This document shows, in pieces, positions 14,088 through 23,525 of a stretch of 64,000 nt of DNA (the stretch's first letter is position 1; each line of letters opens with the position of its first letter). The DNA comes from Nitratireductor indicus C115. GTDB taxonomy: Bacteria; Pseudomonadota; Alphaproteobacteria; Rhizobiales; Rhizobiaceae. The notes under the pieces were generated by a model. That model searched no databases, was not told the DNA's origin, and worked only from the letters and a program-made list of their open reading frames with translations. Made by a program: the position numbers and the translations under genes. Location of the stretch: the NCBI RefSeq assembly GCF_000300515.1, contig NZ_AMSI01000014.1:1-64000 (forward strand), written 5' to 3'.

Positions 14088-15098
14088 ATGATGAACACAT
14101 TCGCGAACGCGGGCGAAGTCGCCCAGGTGGCAATTGTCGAGCGCTGGGGCTGGTGGCAAGGCGCCCTCGCCGATCCGTCCAAGATTGGAACGGAAGAACT
14201 GCCGATCCATCCCGGCGAGTATCAGCTCGGATACTACCGCACCCGCCGTAAGAATGGCCCTTGGGAACCGGTCGGGATTTATCCGGACGAGAATGGCGTT
14301 GTTGTTGGGTTCCGCAACGGTCGGCAGGTCGAGGACCTGGTCGATCTGTTCCTTTGGTCCTGCCGCAACCCCATCAGCTACGAGGCCTATGTCAAAGCGG
14401 ACGCAGGCGAAGGCTTCGATGATGAGCCGCCGGCACCGGCTATCGGTGACAACAGCGGCGCTTCTGATCCATTTGAAGCCCTGAAGCTCGAGCTCGCTGG
14501 CGAAGTCGAGCAGTTGACCGACTTCATGCGCAAGCCAGTGGAGACACAGGCCGACGCAGACCGGTGCGGCATCTGGGCAAAGCGATGCTCAGACCTTGCC
14601 AAACGCATCAACTCGCTGCGCGAAACCGTCAAGGCCCCGCACCTCGCCAAATGCCGTGAGATCGACGGCGAGTTCAAGCCGGTTGAGGCAGAGGCAAAGG
14701 AATGGGCCACCAAGGCGAAGCGCCATGTCGAGCCATTCCTGATCGCTGAGAAGCGCAAGCGCGACGAAGAAGCCCGAAAGGCCCGCGAAGAGGCCGAGAG
14801 GAAGCGCCAAGAGGCAATTAAGGCCCAGAACGAGGAAGCGAAAGCAATCGCGCTCAAAGCCGCACAGGACGCCGAGAAGGCTGCGGAAGCACCCAAGGCC
14901 AGTGCAGGTCGAACAGGTGCGCGTGTGTCCATCCGCGTCGAGAAGCGTGGCGAGATCGTTGATCAGGACGCGTTCTATCAAGCGGTTCGGGACCGCTCGG
15001 AAATCACCGACTTGCTGCAGTCGCTGGCGAACCGCGCCGCCAAGTCTGGCTTTGACTTGCCAGGCATGAAGATCGTTGAAATCGAGAAGGCTGTTTGA
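14088..15098 (+). CDS. Phage coiled-coil protein upstream of RecT
   Basis: 336 residues (a second ATG is at 14091). The N-terminal 100 residues form a globular part (WGWWQGALADPS, EYQLGYYRTR). Then a PAPAIGDNSGA linker leads to a long Ala/Glu/Lys-rich coiled coil, residues about 200-270 (AEKRKRDEEARKAREEAERK). The C-terminus (FDLPGMKIVEIEKAV) resembles the ends of proteins commonly encoded beside phage RecT/Bet. It probably assists recombination or DNA protection; unproven. Confidence 0.65.
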   Translation: MMNTFANAGEVAQVAIVERWGWWQGALADPSKIGTEELPIHPGEYQLGYYRTRRKNGPWEPVGIYPDENGVVVGFRNGRQVEDLVDLFLWSCRNPISYEAYVKADAGEGFDDEPPAPAIGDNSGASDPFEALKLELAGEVEQLTDFMRKPVETQADADRCGIWAKRCSDLAKRINSLRETVKAPHLAKCREIDGEFKPVEAEAKEWATKAKRHVEPFLIAEKRKRDEEARKAREEAERKRQEAIKAQNEEAKAIALKAAQDAEKAAEAPKASAGRTGARVSIRVEKRGEIVDQDAFYQAVRDRSEITDLLQSLANRAAKSGFDLPGMKIVEIEKAV

Positions 15099-15100
15099 CC

Positions 15101-16027
15101 ATGAACGCAATCGTTCAGCACGACCCCGAGCGCCTGCCCTCACTGCAATCAGGAGGCGCTGTCAAAGCCATCGTCCCGCAGGACTTTGATGGTGCTTGGC
15201 GGATTGCGCTCGCCGTCTGCAAGGCCGGCATGGCTCCGAAGGGGCTCGAGACACCAGAAAAGGCCATGGTCGCAATCATGCATGGCATGGAAGTCGGCAT
15301 GACGCCGATGGCCTCTCTGCAGTCAATCGCCGTGGTCAACGGCCGCCCGACGATATGGGGTGACGGTGCAATCGGTCTCGTTCGCGGTTCTGGCAAACTC
15401 GAATGGATCAAAGAGAAGCTAACCGGCGACGGCGAGAACATGGCCGCGTCCTGCGAAGTCAAACGAAAGGGCGAGGCCGATCCGACCAAGGCCACATTCT
15501 CGGTCGCCGATGCCAAGAAGGCCAACCTCTGGGGCAAGCAAGGGCCGTGGCAGCAATACCCGAAGCGGATGCTCGCAATGCGCGCCCGTGCCTTTGCGCT
15601 GCGCGACGCCTTTGCTGACGTGCTGCGCGGCCTTGGCATCGCCGAGGAAGTGCAGGACACGCCACAGGAGCGCCCGCAGGCTCCGAAGCCTCCAGCGCCT
15701 CCGGCCCCGCCGACGCAGAAGATCGAGAATCAGGAAACTATCGACGCCGGGACCGGCGAAGTGATCGATGACAGCCAGATCGTGCGCGAAACCGGCGAGG
15801 ATATCGGCGCGGTGATGGCAGACGGCGAATTCGATGCAGCCGCCTTCTTCGAAGAAATGGAGACATCTTTCGCCGCCGAAAACAGTGTCGAAGGCGTCGA
15901 GGAACGCTGGACAGAATTCGACCCCATGGCGCAGTTCGAGGGTGACGAATCCAATCAAGGCATCGCCCTAGCCATCAAAAAGCGGAGACTGCGGGAAATC
16001 GAAAGGGCGTCCAATGAGCAAGAGTGA
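15101..16027 (+). CDS. RecT-family single-strand annealing protein
   Basis: 308 residues from the ATG at 15101. Hallmarks are MEVGMTPMASLQSIAVVNGRP, then GDGAIGLVRGSGKLEW, SVADAKKANLWGKQGPWQQYP and ARAFALRDAFADVLRGLG, all typical of phage RecT/Bet-like proteins. The C-terminal third is Pro-rich then acidic. It anneals complementary strands during phage recombination. No exonuclease partner (lambda Exo/YqaJ type) is visible in this operon. Confidence 0.88.
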   Translation: MNAIVQHDPERLPSLQSGGAVKAIVPQDFDGAWRIALAVCKAGMAPKGLETPEKAMVAIMHGMEVGMTPMASLQSIAVVNGRPTIWGDGAIGLVRGSGKLEWIKEKLTGDGENMAASCEVKRKGEADPTKATFSVADAKKANLWGKQGPWQQYPKRMLAMRARAFALRDAFADVLRGLGIAEEVQDTPQERPQAPKPPAPPAPPTQKIENQETIDAGTGEVIDDSQIVRETGEDIGAVMADGEFDAAAFFEEMETSFAAENSVEGVEERWTEFDPMAQFEGDESNQGIALAIKKRRLREIERASNEQE

Positions 16028-16844
16028 CACCCCTCCCTTCCGCATGATTGTCGAGAAAGGACCGCGGCTCGCCCCGGCCACGTCTGGCGATGCGGAGCGG
16101 CTCGACACCTGGCGGGCCGGCTCTCAGGTAAATGTCACCTTCGTGCGAGACGGAAGCCGCCCCATGGAACGCAAATGGTGGGCGATCCTCGGTCTCGTCG
16201 TCGACCGCTGCAATGTGCCGTGGTCAGCCAAAGAGCAGGCTAGCGAAGCTGTGAAGCTATCGCTTGGCATCGTCCACTACGGAAAGACGGTCAACGGCAA
16301 CTTCATGCAGTGGCCAAAGTCACTGACAGAGCTTTCGGACCCGGAGCTCGATGAAGCCGTGCGCGACATGATGTACCTCCTTCATCGAATGACCGGCGTC
16401 GATCCAGAGACCCTCAAGAAAGAGGCCAAGGTCGAGGACGAACACAGTTCACCGGCAGAAAGCCCCGCCGACGAAGGCAGCGACACTGCCGCCTCATCTC
16501 CGTCCAGTGTCGCTGCCAACCCTTCCTCCGCACAAGCGGAAACCAGCGAGGCCGGCTCCGACAACATGGGAGAGACGAAGAAGGAGCCGGCCTCAGCCGA
16601 TGCAGGTGAATGGCTCAAGACTTTCGCGAAAGCGATCATCGGAGCCATCGGCCCGGATGAGACTGTCGTGGTCAATCAGTCCAAGGGTCTCTTTGTCGAA
16701 GGCTTGACCGATGCCGTCCGCGCCAAGGCGAGGTCTGTGACCAATTACGCTCGTGCATGCTGCCGAGGGGAAATTGAACTGGCAGACTGTCGGGAAACGA
16801 TTGCCGGCGTTGTCGGGTGCGATGAGAAGGAGCTGGCATCATGA
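16014..16844 (+). CDS. DUF1367/NinB-like phage recombination accessory
   Basis: 276 residues overlapping the RecT gene end by 14 bases. Residues 38-140 (VNVTFVRDGSRPMERKWWAILGLVVDRC) resemble the DUF1367/NinB fold of lambdoid phages. A disordered Ser/Pro/Glu linker covers about 145-190, and a C-terminal domain (WLKTFAKAIIGAIG...NYARACCRGE) follows. Lambda NinB (Orf) is a recombination mediator that binds SSB and branched DNA; a like role is inferred from the fold impression and neighbour. Confidence 0.6.
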   Translation: MSKSDTPPFRMIVEKGPRLAPATSGDAERLDTWRAGSQVNVTFVRDGSRPMERKWWAILGLVVDRCNVPWSAKEQASEAVKLSLGIVHYGKTVNGNFMQWPKSLTELSDPELDEAVRDMMYLLHRMTGVDPETLKKEAKVEDEHSSPAESPADEGSDTAASSPSSVAANPSSAQAETSEAGSDNMGETKKEPASADAGEWLKTFAKAIIGAIGPDETVVVNQSKGLFVEGLTDAVRAKARSVTNYARACCRGEIELADCRETIAGVVGCDEKELAS

Positions 16845-17053
16845 CAGCCCTCATCCCGTGGATCACCTGGTTCTCAAAACGCCGCCATGCCCGAGTTGCA
16901 GCCCGCAAGGAGCAGGAGCGGGCCGCGTTGATGCGCTCCATTGAGCACCGCAAGGCAAAGCATATGCCTTTCCGTCCGAAACAAGGCGAGTTGATGCGTG
17001 TGACGTGTGAAGCGCTCGCCGCAGAATGCGGCCGGGAATGGAGGGTGCGGTGA
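16841..17053 (+). CDS. Small basic phage protein
   Basis: 70 residues, with many Arg/Lys (FSKRRHARVAARKEQERA). It begins in an ATGA overlap and its TGA overlaps the next ATG. No family recognised; nucleic-acid binding is possible from composition. Confidence 0.5.
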   Translation: MTALIPWITWFSKRRHARVAARKEQERAALMRSIEHRKAKHMPFRPKQGELMRVTCEALAAECGREWRVR

Positions 17054-17220
17054 TGGCAAGGCCGACACTCGGAAACAGCCCGACCGAACGGTTGCAAGTG
17101 AAGATCACGGCAGACGAAATCAACGCGATTGATGATTGGCGCTATGAAAATCGCGTCCCGTCCCGCTCCGAAGCTGTGCGCCGTCTCATTGAGATTGCAC
17201 TGAAATCGGAGGGCACCTAA
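17053..17220 (+). CDS. Ribbon-helix-helix DNA-binding protein
   Basis: 55 residues. The first strand is ERLQVKIT and two helices follow (ADEINAIDDWRYE and RSEAVRRLIEIALK), the ribbon-helix-helix (Arc/MetJ) layout. It probably regulates phage genes as a dimer. The ATG at 17053 overlaps the previous stop; the frame is open to 17026. Confidence 0.7.
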   Translation: MARPTLGNSPTERLQVKITADEINAIDDWRYENRVPSRSEAVRRLIEIALKSEGT

Positions 17221-17609
17221 TGGCCTTCGAGATCGTCAAAGCCCCGACCGCCTTTGCACTCGACCCGTCGAGCAAGGCCACGGCCCGCATCAAAGACGAG
17301 CGTCACCTGGCTTGGATCCGCACCTTGCCAAGCGTGATCTCTGGCGAGATCGGCCGGTGCGAGGCCTGCCATATCCGCTATGGCGATCCGATGTATCGGA
17401 AGAAACGAACGGGAAAAGGTCAGAAACCCGACGACTGCTGGACCGTCCCCATGACACCGGAAGAGCATCGCGAACAGCACAGCATGAACGAGAAGGCGTT
17501 CTGGGACGCGCAAGGGATCGACCCTTTGAGGATCGCCCATGCGCTCTATGCCGTCACTGGCGAGACCGATGCAGCAATCAAGATCATTGTGAACGCGAGG
17601 ATGAGATGA
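17220..17609 (+). CDS. YbcO/DUF968-like HNH nuclease
   Basis: 129 residues. CEACHIRYGD, then KPDDCWTVPMTPEEHREQH, is the arrangement of cysteine, histidine and PxxxEH residues of the YbcO/DUF968 nuclease group in lambdoid phages, which replace RusA- or NinG-like resolvases. Start is at TAATG. It sits between the RHH gene and small unknown genes. Confidence 0.7.
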   Translation: MAFEIVKAPTAFALDPSSKATARIKDERHLAWIRTLPSVISGEIGRCEACHIRYGDPMYRKKRTGKGQKPDDCWTVPMTPEEHREQHSMNEKAFWDAQGIDPLRIAHALYAVTGETDAAIKIIVNARMR

Positions 17610-18064
17610 CCAGAGAGCAGAAGCTTGAGGAAGCGCTGCGGCGATTGACCGCTATGCGCAAAGGGATAGAGGCCGATGTTTCGTCCGCGCACAGCAATCG
17701 GGGTAACGGCGCATCCGAGTGGATGCGCGAAGATGACAGAGATTTCAGACGAGAACTCTGCGAAGCGTTTGATGCCGCCCACGCCGCCCTCACCGCAGGA
17801 GAGGAAGCGGAGGTGTTGCGTGAGATGAAATCCGACGCTGATCTAATCGCGCGCCTCAAGGCAATCGCTGTCGATGTTTTTCCAAGTGCCAACAAATACG
17901 CCGTCTCAGCTGGCGTGGAGAACATCATCAGAATTTTGGAGCATATCGACCCGGATGAATATGCGGCGCTCCACCGCGCCATGTACCCGTTTAGCTACAC
18001 AGACAACGTAGATGGACAGCCCACAGAAGCGCAGGAGTGGCAGGACTATGACCCGGATTGCTGA
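17606..18064 (+). CDS. Hypothetical phage protein
   Basis: 152 residues starting MTREQKLEEALRRLTAMRKGIEAD in an ATGA overlap (the open frame begins at 17312 inside the nuclease gene). Helical, charged. The stretch HAALTAGEEAEVLREM resembles part of the next gene (AAGEEAGG), which may reflect modular phage genes. Function unknown. Confidence 0.55.
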   Translation: MTREQKLEEALRRLTAMRKGIEADVSSAHSNRGNGASEWMREDDRDFRRELCEAFDAAHAALTAGEEAEVLREMKSDADLIARLKAIAVDVFPSANKYAVSAGVENIIRILEHIDPDEYAALHRAMYPFSYTDNVDGQPTEAQEWQDYDPDC

Positions 18065-18584
18065 ATTAGCTGACCGTCTCCAGCGCCTCGCGAAGCGCCG
18101 TGAGGACGAGGGGATTTATACGGACGCCGCCCTATGCGATGAGGTCGCAACCTATCTTCGCGCCGCAGGAGAGGAAGCGGGCGGCGTGAAGGTGAGGGCG
18201 CTGGAATGGAAGCGCTATCGAGATGGTGATGCAGATGCGGTCACGCCATTCGGTGACGTTTATACAGCCTACGCCGGTGGCTATTGGCGGATAACGGAGC
18301 GAGGCAAGGCTGGCAAGTTCATTCGCGCGGGGTTCGATACTGCATCCGCCAAAGCCGCCGCACAGGCCGACTATGAACGCCGCGTTCTCTCCGCACTAGA
18401 ACCCGCCCCTTCCCCCATCGTAGACGATGCGATGGTGGAGCGGGCGGCGCGAAATGCACTGATGTATCTGAAGACAGGGTTCATTGAATGCGACCATTGC
18501 GGCCACGAAATCAAAACCAATACTCTTGACGCTGTCTATGAACTTAACGCCGCTCTATCAGGAGCGCGGGAGGAAGGGGAATGA
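18048..18584 (+). CDS. Hypothetical phage protein with a CxxC pair
   Basis: 178 residues from the ATG at 18048. It begins MTRIAELADRLQRLAKRREDEG, has a centre VTPFGDVYTAYAGGYWRIT and ends with ECDHCGHEIKTNTL, a possible half zinc ribbon. It overlaps the previous gene by 17 bases. No function known. Confidence 0.55.
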   Translation: MTRIAELADRLQRLAKRREDEGIYTDAALCDEVATYLRAAGEEAGGVKVRALEWKRYRDGDADAVTPFGDVYTAYAGGYWRITERGKAGKFIRAGFDTASAKAAAQADYERRVLSALEPAPSPIVDDAMVERAARNALMYLKTGFIECDHCGHEIKTNTLDAVYELNAALSGAREEGE

Positions 18585-19414
18585 CAACTGTCTATCAAGC
18601 ATCCCTTCCGCTGCGCCGAGAAACGACAAATCAGCCTATTCGATTTGTGATTTTCGTCAGCTACGGCAACGATAGCGTCGCATTGATACAATGGGCTCAC
18701 GAAAGCAATCTTGAAGGCGTAGCTGTCGTTTTTACAGATACTGGATGGGCCGCTGATGGCTGGATGGATCGCGTTGATCAATGCGAAACTTGGGTTAAGT
18801 CTCTCGGGTTCACCCCTTACCGAACTTCATCCATCGGCTTCCGCCAGCTTGCCCGCGAGAAGAAAGGTTTCCCGACACAACGGTATCAGTGGTGTTCTTT
18901 CATCCTGAAAATTGAACCGGGCCAACGGTGGTTGGATAAGTATGACCCTGACGCTAGGGCTGTGTGTCTGATAGGGGTTCGCCGAGAAGAGAGTGAGGAC
19001 CGATCCGACTTCCCAGAATGGTTGCCCCGTAGCGATAACCACGGCGGTCGAGTCATGATCGCGCCGTTCGCCACATGGTCAACCGAGCAGAGAGACGCAC
19101 TGATCCGACGCGCAGGGTTTGATGTTCTGCCGCATCGCTCTCGCGAGTGCAAATGCATCAACTCCAAGCGATCCGATATGCGGCGTTTCACTGATGCCGA
19201 TTGGCAAGAAATCTCTGACGCCGAGGCGGAAATTGGAAAGACGATGTTCCGTCCACATCGACACATGGGCGCGAAGGGTGCCGCCGAGGTGAGGAAGTGG
19301 GCAAACAGCGAGCGTGGGAAATATCAACCACCAGACCCTTCCGACGCTATTCCTCCTGATGATCTTCCCGATGAAGATTTGTCAGGATGCAAACCTGGAT
19401 GGTGTGAGCAATGA
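18581..19414 (+). CDS. PP-loop (PAPS reductase-like) phage protein
   Basis: 277 residues. The pyrophosphate loop is FVSYGNDSVAL (Ser27 to Ser32; canonical SGGxDS), followed by VVFTDTGWAADGW and a Cys-containing RYQWCSFILK, with ECKCINSKR further on. This matches the phage group of phosphoadenosine-phosphosulfate reductase/DndC-like ATP-dependent sulfur or adenylation enzymes. Its substrate is unknown; DNA or tRNA modification is possible. No other phosphorothioation gene is near. It starts in an ATGA overlap and ends in one. Confidence 0.75.
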   Translation: MTTVYQASLPLRRETTNQPIRFVIFVSYGNDSVALIQWAHESNLEGVAVVFTDTGWAADGWMDRVDQCETWVKSLGFTPYRTSSIGFRQLAREKKGFPTQRYQWCSFILKIEPGQRWLDKYDPDARAVCLIGVRREESEDRSDFPEWLPRSDNHGGRVMIAPFATWSTEQRDALIRRAGFDVLPHRSRECKCINSKRSDMRRFTDADWQEISDAEAEIGKTMFRPHRHMGAKGAAEVRKWANSERGKYQPPDPSDAIPPDDLPDEDLSGCKPGWCEQ

Positions 19415-19668
19415 GCGACTTTGCTACGCTAAACAGCCCCACCGCCATCGTCTGCCATAGGCAGGTTCATGGAGAAATGGGCGGTGCAACGGTCTGGTGC
19501 GTCGTTCTCGCAGATGGCTTCATCATTGATTGCGGTTCCGATGGATATGCCCAAGGGCGGGCCGCGCTGCTTGCTGAGGCTGTCAACCAGTTTGGGCCTG
19601 AGAAGTTCAAGCAGGATGGATTGCGGGAGGCTCACCTGAGCGCCCTGAAGGATAAGTGCGATGGGTAG
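19411..19668 (+). CDS. Small hypothetical phage protein
   Basis: 85 residues, beginning MSDFATLNSPTAIVCHRQVH. Hydrophobic-to-polar strands (TVWCVVLADGFIIDCGSDG) suggest a compact fold. It overlaps the excisionase-like gene by eight bases. Function unknown. Confidence 0.6.
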   Translation: MSDFATLNSPTAIVCHRQVHGEMGGATVWCVVLADGFIIDCGSDGYAQGRAALLAEAVNQFGPEKFKQDGLREAHLSALKDKCDG

Positions 19669-20068
19669 GCCTGAACCGAACATCGTGGATATCGGGGACG
19701 ATGAGCCCATGACGCTCATTGAGGCATGCCGCATCGTCTTTCGGGATGCCATCAAGCCTGCCACACTGAGGGCCGAGGCTGCGCGAGGCAACCTTGTCAT
19801 GGAAAGGATCGGGCGGCGTGACTTTGTCACTCGATCCGCATTGATGGAGATGAGGGAGAAATGCCGCGTCCAGCAAAAGGCGCCAGATTGTGGTTCGACA
19901 AAAAAGCCGCCCTCTGGTTCATCCGAGACGGATCGATCAAGCGTGGCACTGGCTGCGGCTTTGAGGAGCGCTCGAGCGCTGAGGGAAAGCTCAGGGCATA
20001 CATCGAAGAAAAATACGAACCGCCAACAGACAGTCGTTCATCTGCTCTCCTCGTCGCAGACGTCCTGA
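19661..20068 (+). CDS. Excisionase-like helix-turn-helix protein
   Basis: 135 residues. TLIEACRIVFRDAIKPATLRAEAARGNL is followed by VMERIGRRDFVTRSALMEMREKC, the layout of phage excisionase/MerR-like helix-turn-helix proteins. Its last 208 bases overlap the integrase in another frame, where the sequence turns Ser/Thr/Arg-rich and is likely unstructured. The Xis function is inferred from the fold and the position directly before int. Confidence 0.75.
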   Translation: MGRPEPNIVDIGDDEPMTLIEACRIVFRDAIKPATLRAEAARGNLVMERIGRRDFVTRSALMEMREKCRVQQKAPDCGSTKKPPSGSSETDRSSVALAAALRSARALRESSGHTSKKNTNRQQTVVHLLSSSQTS

Positions 20069-20973
20069 CCTACTATTCCAGAGAGGTCGCAGGCGGACAG
20101 CGTTCCAAGACCTCGAGCTATTCTATCGAGCGCCTGCTTGGCTGGTGGGGGGCCAAGCCTCTCTCGGAGGTGAAGCGCTCTACCTGCCAAGCTTATGTCG
20201 AGCATAGGGCCTCTCAGCCGATCCGGCAGGCCACCAAGTCGAAGAAGCCCAAGCTCGTATCCCGTGAGACCGCCAGACGCGAGCTTACCGTGCTCCGGGC
20301 AGCCATTAATGCCTATCACGCAGAAACGCCTCTGGACGCCCTTCCTGTCGTCACCATGCCCAAGCAGTCACCAGCACGAACACGCTGGCTGACACGTGAT
20401 GAAGTCGCGCGCCTTCTACGGGCTGCAAGGAAGTTGGAGGAGAAAGATTCTGCCCGCGCATTGCAGCGGTTCATCATGATCAGCATCTACACCGCGACTA
20501 GATCCGGCGCAGTTCGTCGCCTTGGGTGGGTGGAGAACACACTTGGAGGATATGTCGATACCGGTGCCGGCGTCATGCATCGGCGCGGGGCAGATGAGGA
20601 AGAAACCAGAAAGCGCCGCCCCCCGATTCGTATCCCCAACCGCCTGTCAGGCTTCATGAGGCGGTGGAAAGACGAAGACATGCGGGAGACGAAGGAGCGC
20701 AAAGCCATACCCTTTGTGATCCATTTTCGCGGCAAGCCGGTGAAGGCGCAAAGGAAATCATGGGAAGAAGCCCGGGCAAACGCCGGTCTGGGGAAGGAAG
20801 TGACGCCGCACATCCTCAAGCATACAGCCGTGACCTGGATGATGCAGAGCGGTGCCGACCCATGGGACGTTGCCGAATACGCTGGAACGAGCCTGAAAAT
20901 GATCGAGGATGTCTACGGGCACCATCACCCGGACTTCCAAGGGGACATCGCATCGAGGATCGGAAGACGATGA
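19861..20973 (+). CDS. Phage tyrosine integrase
   Basis: 370 residues. The N-terminal arm/core-binding part is followed by the catalytic domain with Arg214 (TATRSGAVRRL), His317 in HILKH, and Tyr352 in VYGHHHPD. The box usually written HxLRH reads HILKH here: Lys320 is in place of the second Arg. The gene ends 59 bases before the tRNA-Thr 3' end, its likely target. The gene overlaps the excisionase by 208 bases, so the two are probably co-expressed. Confidence 0.93.
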   Translation: MPRPAKGARLWFDKKAALWFIRDGSIKRGTGCGFEERSSAEGKLRAYIEEKYEPPTDSRSSALLVADVLTYYSREVAGGQRSKTSSYSIERLLGWWGAKPLSEVKRSTCQAYVEHRASQPIRQATKSKKPKLVSRETARRELTVLRAAINAYHAETPLDALPVVTMPKQSPARTRWLTRDEVARLLRAARKLEEKDSARALQRFIMISIYTATRSGAVRRLGWVENTLGGYVDTGAGVMHRRGADEEETRKRRPPIRIPNRLSGFMRRWKDEDMRETKERKAIPFVIHFRGKPVKAQRKSWEEARANAGLGKEVTPHILKHTAVTWMMQSGADPWDVAEYAGTSLKMIEDVYGHHHPDFQGDIASRIGRR

Positions 20974-21032
20974 TTTCTGTCATCATTTCTGTCACGCCGA
21001 CATGACAGATACCGCCTAAGTCATTGATTTTA
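20971..21032. other. Right-end attachment/arm region of the prophage
   Basis: Two near-identical TTTCTGTCA copies (20974-20982 and 20986-20994) are followed by the inverted TGACAG at 21003-21008. They lie between the integrase stop and the tRNA 3' end, where integrase arm sites would be expected. The crossover itself probably lies in the T-arm/acceptor part of the tRNA. No copy of the core was found elsewhere in the window. Confidence 0.45.
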
Positions 21033-21107
<75 letters not shown>

Positions 21108-21361
21108 GCCGGGATGGCCAAGTCGCGCTCCATTCACAGGATGAAAGCCGCCTGCCATGCAAAGGCCACAGAACACCTTCAGAAAAAGGCCGTGACGCGG
21201 CGGTCTTCTGCCACAATGCAGTGCATTGCGCAAGCGCACATCGGCAGGAATTTCAGCCCTCCGCCCAACGCTGTGAAAATCGCCTCGTCAACATGCGCCA
21301 CGACGATTGCAGCCCGGCGATTGCGCACTACGATGGAGAGTTCGATGACTTGGGGGTTTAT

Positions 21362-21553
21362 GTGACGAATTCCGCGGACAACAAAGGTCCTGCCGGCTCG
21401 AAGAAGGGCGACGACGAGCGCGCGCGCCGGCTCGCATCCGAATTGCGCGCCAATCTGGCAAGACGCAAGGCGCAGTCGCGCTCACGCCGTAACGGCCAGG
21501 CCGACAGTCGCCCGGAGGGTTTGGAGACAAACGGCAATCAGGACGAGAAATGA
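21362..21553 (+). CDS. Small basic protein upstream of murA
   Basis: 63 residues: a KKGDDERARRLASELRANLARRKAQSR core, of the type found before murA in Rhizobiales by memory. I place the start at the GTG at 21362, which has GGGGGT about eight bases upstream; an in-frame ATG at 21293 is an alternative, and anything earlier runs into the tRNA. Function unknown; the sequence is highly charged. Confidence 0.55.
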   Translation: MTNSADNKGPAGSKKGDDERARRLASELRANLARRKAQSRSRRNGQADSRPEGLETNGNQDEK

Positions 21554-21768
21554 AACCCGGGCGTCAGCAAGCATTTCTTGCGCGCGGCGCGGCCTTGTTC
21601 TAGGACCGTCCCGAAGACACGAGCCTTGATCGGTAGAGCAAAGAATTCGCGGGCATTGCAGAGTGCCATTTGCGAAATGTTTACCATCCCGCAAGGCTAT
21701 GGGTGCAGTGTGGCCTGCAGATGCTGCAGGCACGACGAGGCCGGGGGAGCCCCGGAAAGTGAGAACAT

Positions 21769-23058
21769 ATGGATCGCATTCGCATAACCGGCGGTAACGC
21801 GCTCAACGGCACGCTGCCCATTTCCGGCGCCAAGAATGCCGCGCTGCCGCTGATGATCGCCTCGCTCCTTACGGACGATACGCTGACGCTTGAAAACCTC
21901 CCGCACCTGGCCGATGTGGAAAGCCTGATCCGCATCCTGGGCAATCACGGGGTCGATTACTCGGTCAACGGCCGACGTGAAAGCCAGGAGAAGGGGTATT
22001 CGCGCACCATTCACTTCACCGCACGCAGCATCGTAGACACGACAGCGCCTTATGAACTCGTCTCGAAAATGCGCGCGAGCTTCTGGGTCATCGGTCCGCT
22101 GCTTGCCCGCATGGGCGAGGCAAGGGTTTCGCTGCCTGGCGGTTGTGCCATCGGCACGCGCCCCGTCGATCTCTTTATCGACGGCCTGCGTGCGTTGGGC
22201 GCGGAGATCGACATCGAGCAGGGCTACGTGAACGCCACGGCCAGAAACGGCCTGATCGGCAATCGCTATGTTTTTCCGAAGGTCTCGGTTGGTGCCACCC
22301 ATGTGCTGATGATGGCCGCGGCCCTCGCCAAGGGCCAGACCGTGTTGGAAAACGCAGCCCGCGAGCCAGAGATCGTCAATCTCGCCGACTGCCTCAATGC
22401 GATGGGCGCGAGAATTCACGGCGCGGGAACGGCCACGATCACCATTGACGGCGTGACCAGCCTCTCGGGCGCGCGGCACCGCGTGATCGCCGACCGCATC
22501 GAAACGGGCACATATGCCATGGCCGTCGCCATGACCGGAGGCGACGTGCTGCTCGAGGGCGCTGAGGCAGACCTTCTGGAAAACGCGCTGGAAACGCTGG
22601 AACAGACCGGGACCGAGATCACGCGCCTCAATACCGGCATCCGGGTGCGGCGCAATGGCGGGGGCATTGCGCCGGTGGATGTGACCACCGAGCCCTTCCC
22701 CGGCTTCCCCACGGATCTGCAGGCCCAGTTCATGGGTCTGATGACCATGGCCAAGGGGCGCTCCCACATTACCGAAACGATTTTCGAAAACCGCTTCATG
22801 CATGTGCAGGAGCTTGCCCGTCTCGGCGCGAAGATCTCGCTTGCCGGGCAGACGGCCGTGGTGGAAGGTGTTCCGGTTCTGCGCGGCGCTCCTGTCATGG
22901 CCACGGACCTGCGGGCCTCTGTCTCGCTCGTGATCGCCGGCCTTGCGGCGGAGGGTGTGACCGAAGTCAACCGCGTCTACCATCTGGATCGCGGCTTCGA
23001 GCGGCTTGAGGAAAAGCTGTCGGGCTGCGGCGCGACCATCGAACGCATTTCGGGCTGA
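21769..23058 (+). CDS. murA: UDP-N-acetylglucosamine 1-carboxyvinyltransferase
   Basis: 429 residues, the usual length. It catalyses the first committed step of peptidoglycan synthesis (enolpyruvyl transfer from PEP to UDP-GlcNAc) in the cytoplasm. Lys22-Asn23 ([10 protein letters not shown]) and the active-site Cys126 in GGCAIGTRP are present. It starts a tight cluster with the DUF2948, UPF0262, phosphatase and infA genes. Confidence 0.98.
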   Translation: MDRIRITGGNALNGTLPISGAKNAALPLMIASLLTDDTLTLENLPHLADVESLIRILGNHGVDYSVNGRRESQEKGYSRTIHFTARSIVDTTAPYELVSKMRASFWVIGPLLARMGEARVSLPGGCAIGTRPVDLFIDGLRALGAEIDIEQGYVNATARNGLIGNRYVFPKVSVGATHVLMMAAALAKGQTVLENAAREPEIVNLADCLNAMGARIHGAGTATITIDGVTSLSGARHRVIADRIETGTYAMAVAMTGGDVLLEGAEADLLENALETLEQTGTEITRLNTGIRVRRNGGGIAPVDVTTEPFPGFPTDLQAQFMGLMTMAKGRSHITETIFENRFMHVQELARLGAKISLAGQTAVVEGVPVLRGAPVMATDLRASVSLVIAGLAAEGVTEVNRVYHLDRGFERLEEKLSGCGATIERISG

Positions 23059-23080
23059 ACCGGGACGGGTGCGGCAGGCT

Positions 23081-23524
23081 ATGGAATTTCTGAAACTCGT
23101 AGCGCTGGATGAGGTCGACCTCGGCATTCTTTCCGCACATCTGCAGGATGCCGTTGCCAAGGTGAGCGACTTGTCCTTCGAACGCAGCGAAAAGCGCTTC
23201 GCGGTCGCCTTCAATCGCTTCGTCTGGGAAAAGGAAGTCCGCAGAACGGCCTTCAGGCGTTCGCCGCACGAGCGCCGGCGCGCGATCCTTCACTTCGACC
23301 GGGTGCTCACCGTGCGCGCCATAGGCATCGACCGAAACCGCCCGAACGATGTCCTTTCCCTGCTTGCGATCAATTTCATCGCGGGAGAGGCTCCGTCGGG
23401 GACGATAGAACTTATCTTTTCCGGGGACACCGCCATTCGCCTCGAAGTCGAATGCATCGAGGCGCGCCTGACGGATCTCGGCGCGGCGTGGGAAACGGCG
23501 TCGCGACCAGCGCACGATTTGTAA
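23081..23524 (+). CDS. DUF2948 family protein
   Basis: 147 residues, [24 protein letters not shown]. It resembles the DUF2948 proteins encoded after murA in many alphaproteobacteria. The core [18 protein letters not shown] and the [20 protein letters not shown] ending are typical. Function unknown. The start at 23081 follows murA by 22 bases; the frame is open to 23006. Confidence 0.85.
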   Translation: MEFLKLVALDEVDLGILSAHLQDAVAKVSDLSFERSEKRFAVAFNRFVWEKEVRRTAFRRSPHERRRAILHFDRVLTVRAIGIDRNRPNDVLSLLAINFIAGEAPSGTIELIFSGDTAIRLEVECIEARLTDLGAAWETASRPAHDL

Positions 23525-23525
23525 A

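Noticed and set aside
19029-19036. GTAGCGAT inside the PP-loop gene
   Set aside because: Lies in coding sequence with no promoter; expected by chance roughly once in this length, so not listed as an operator.
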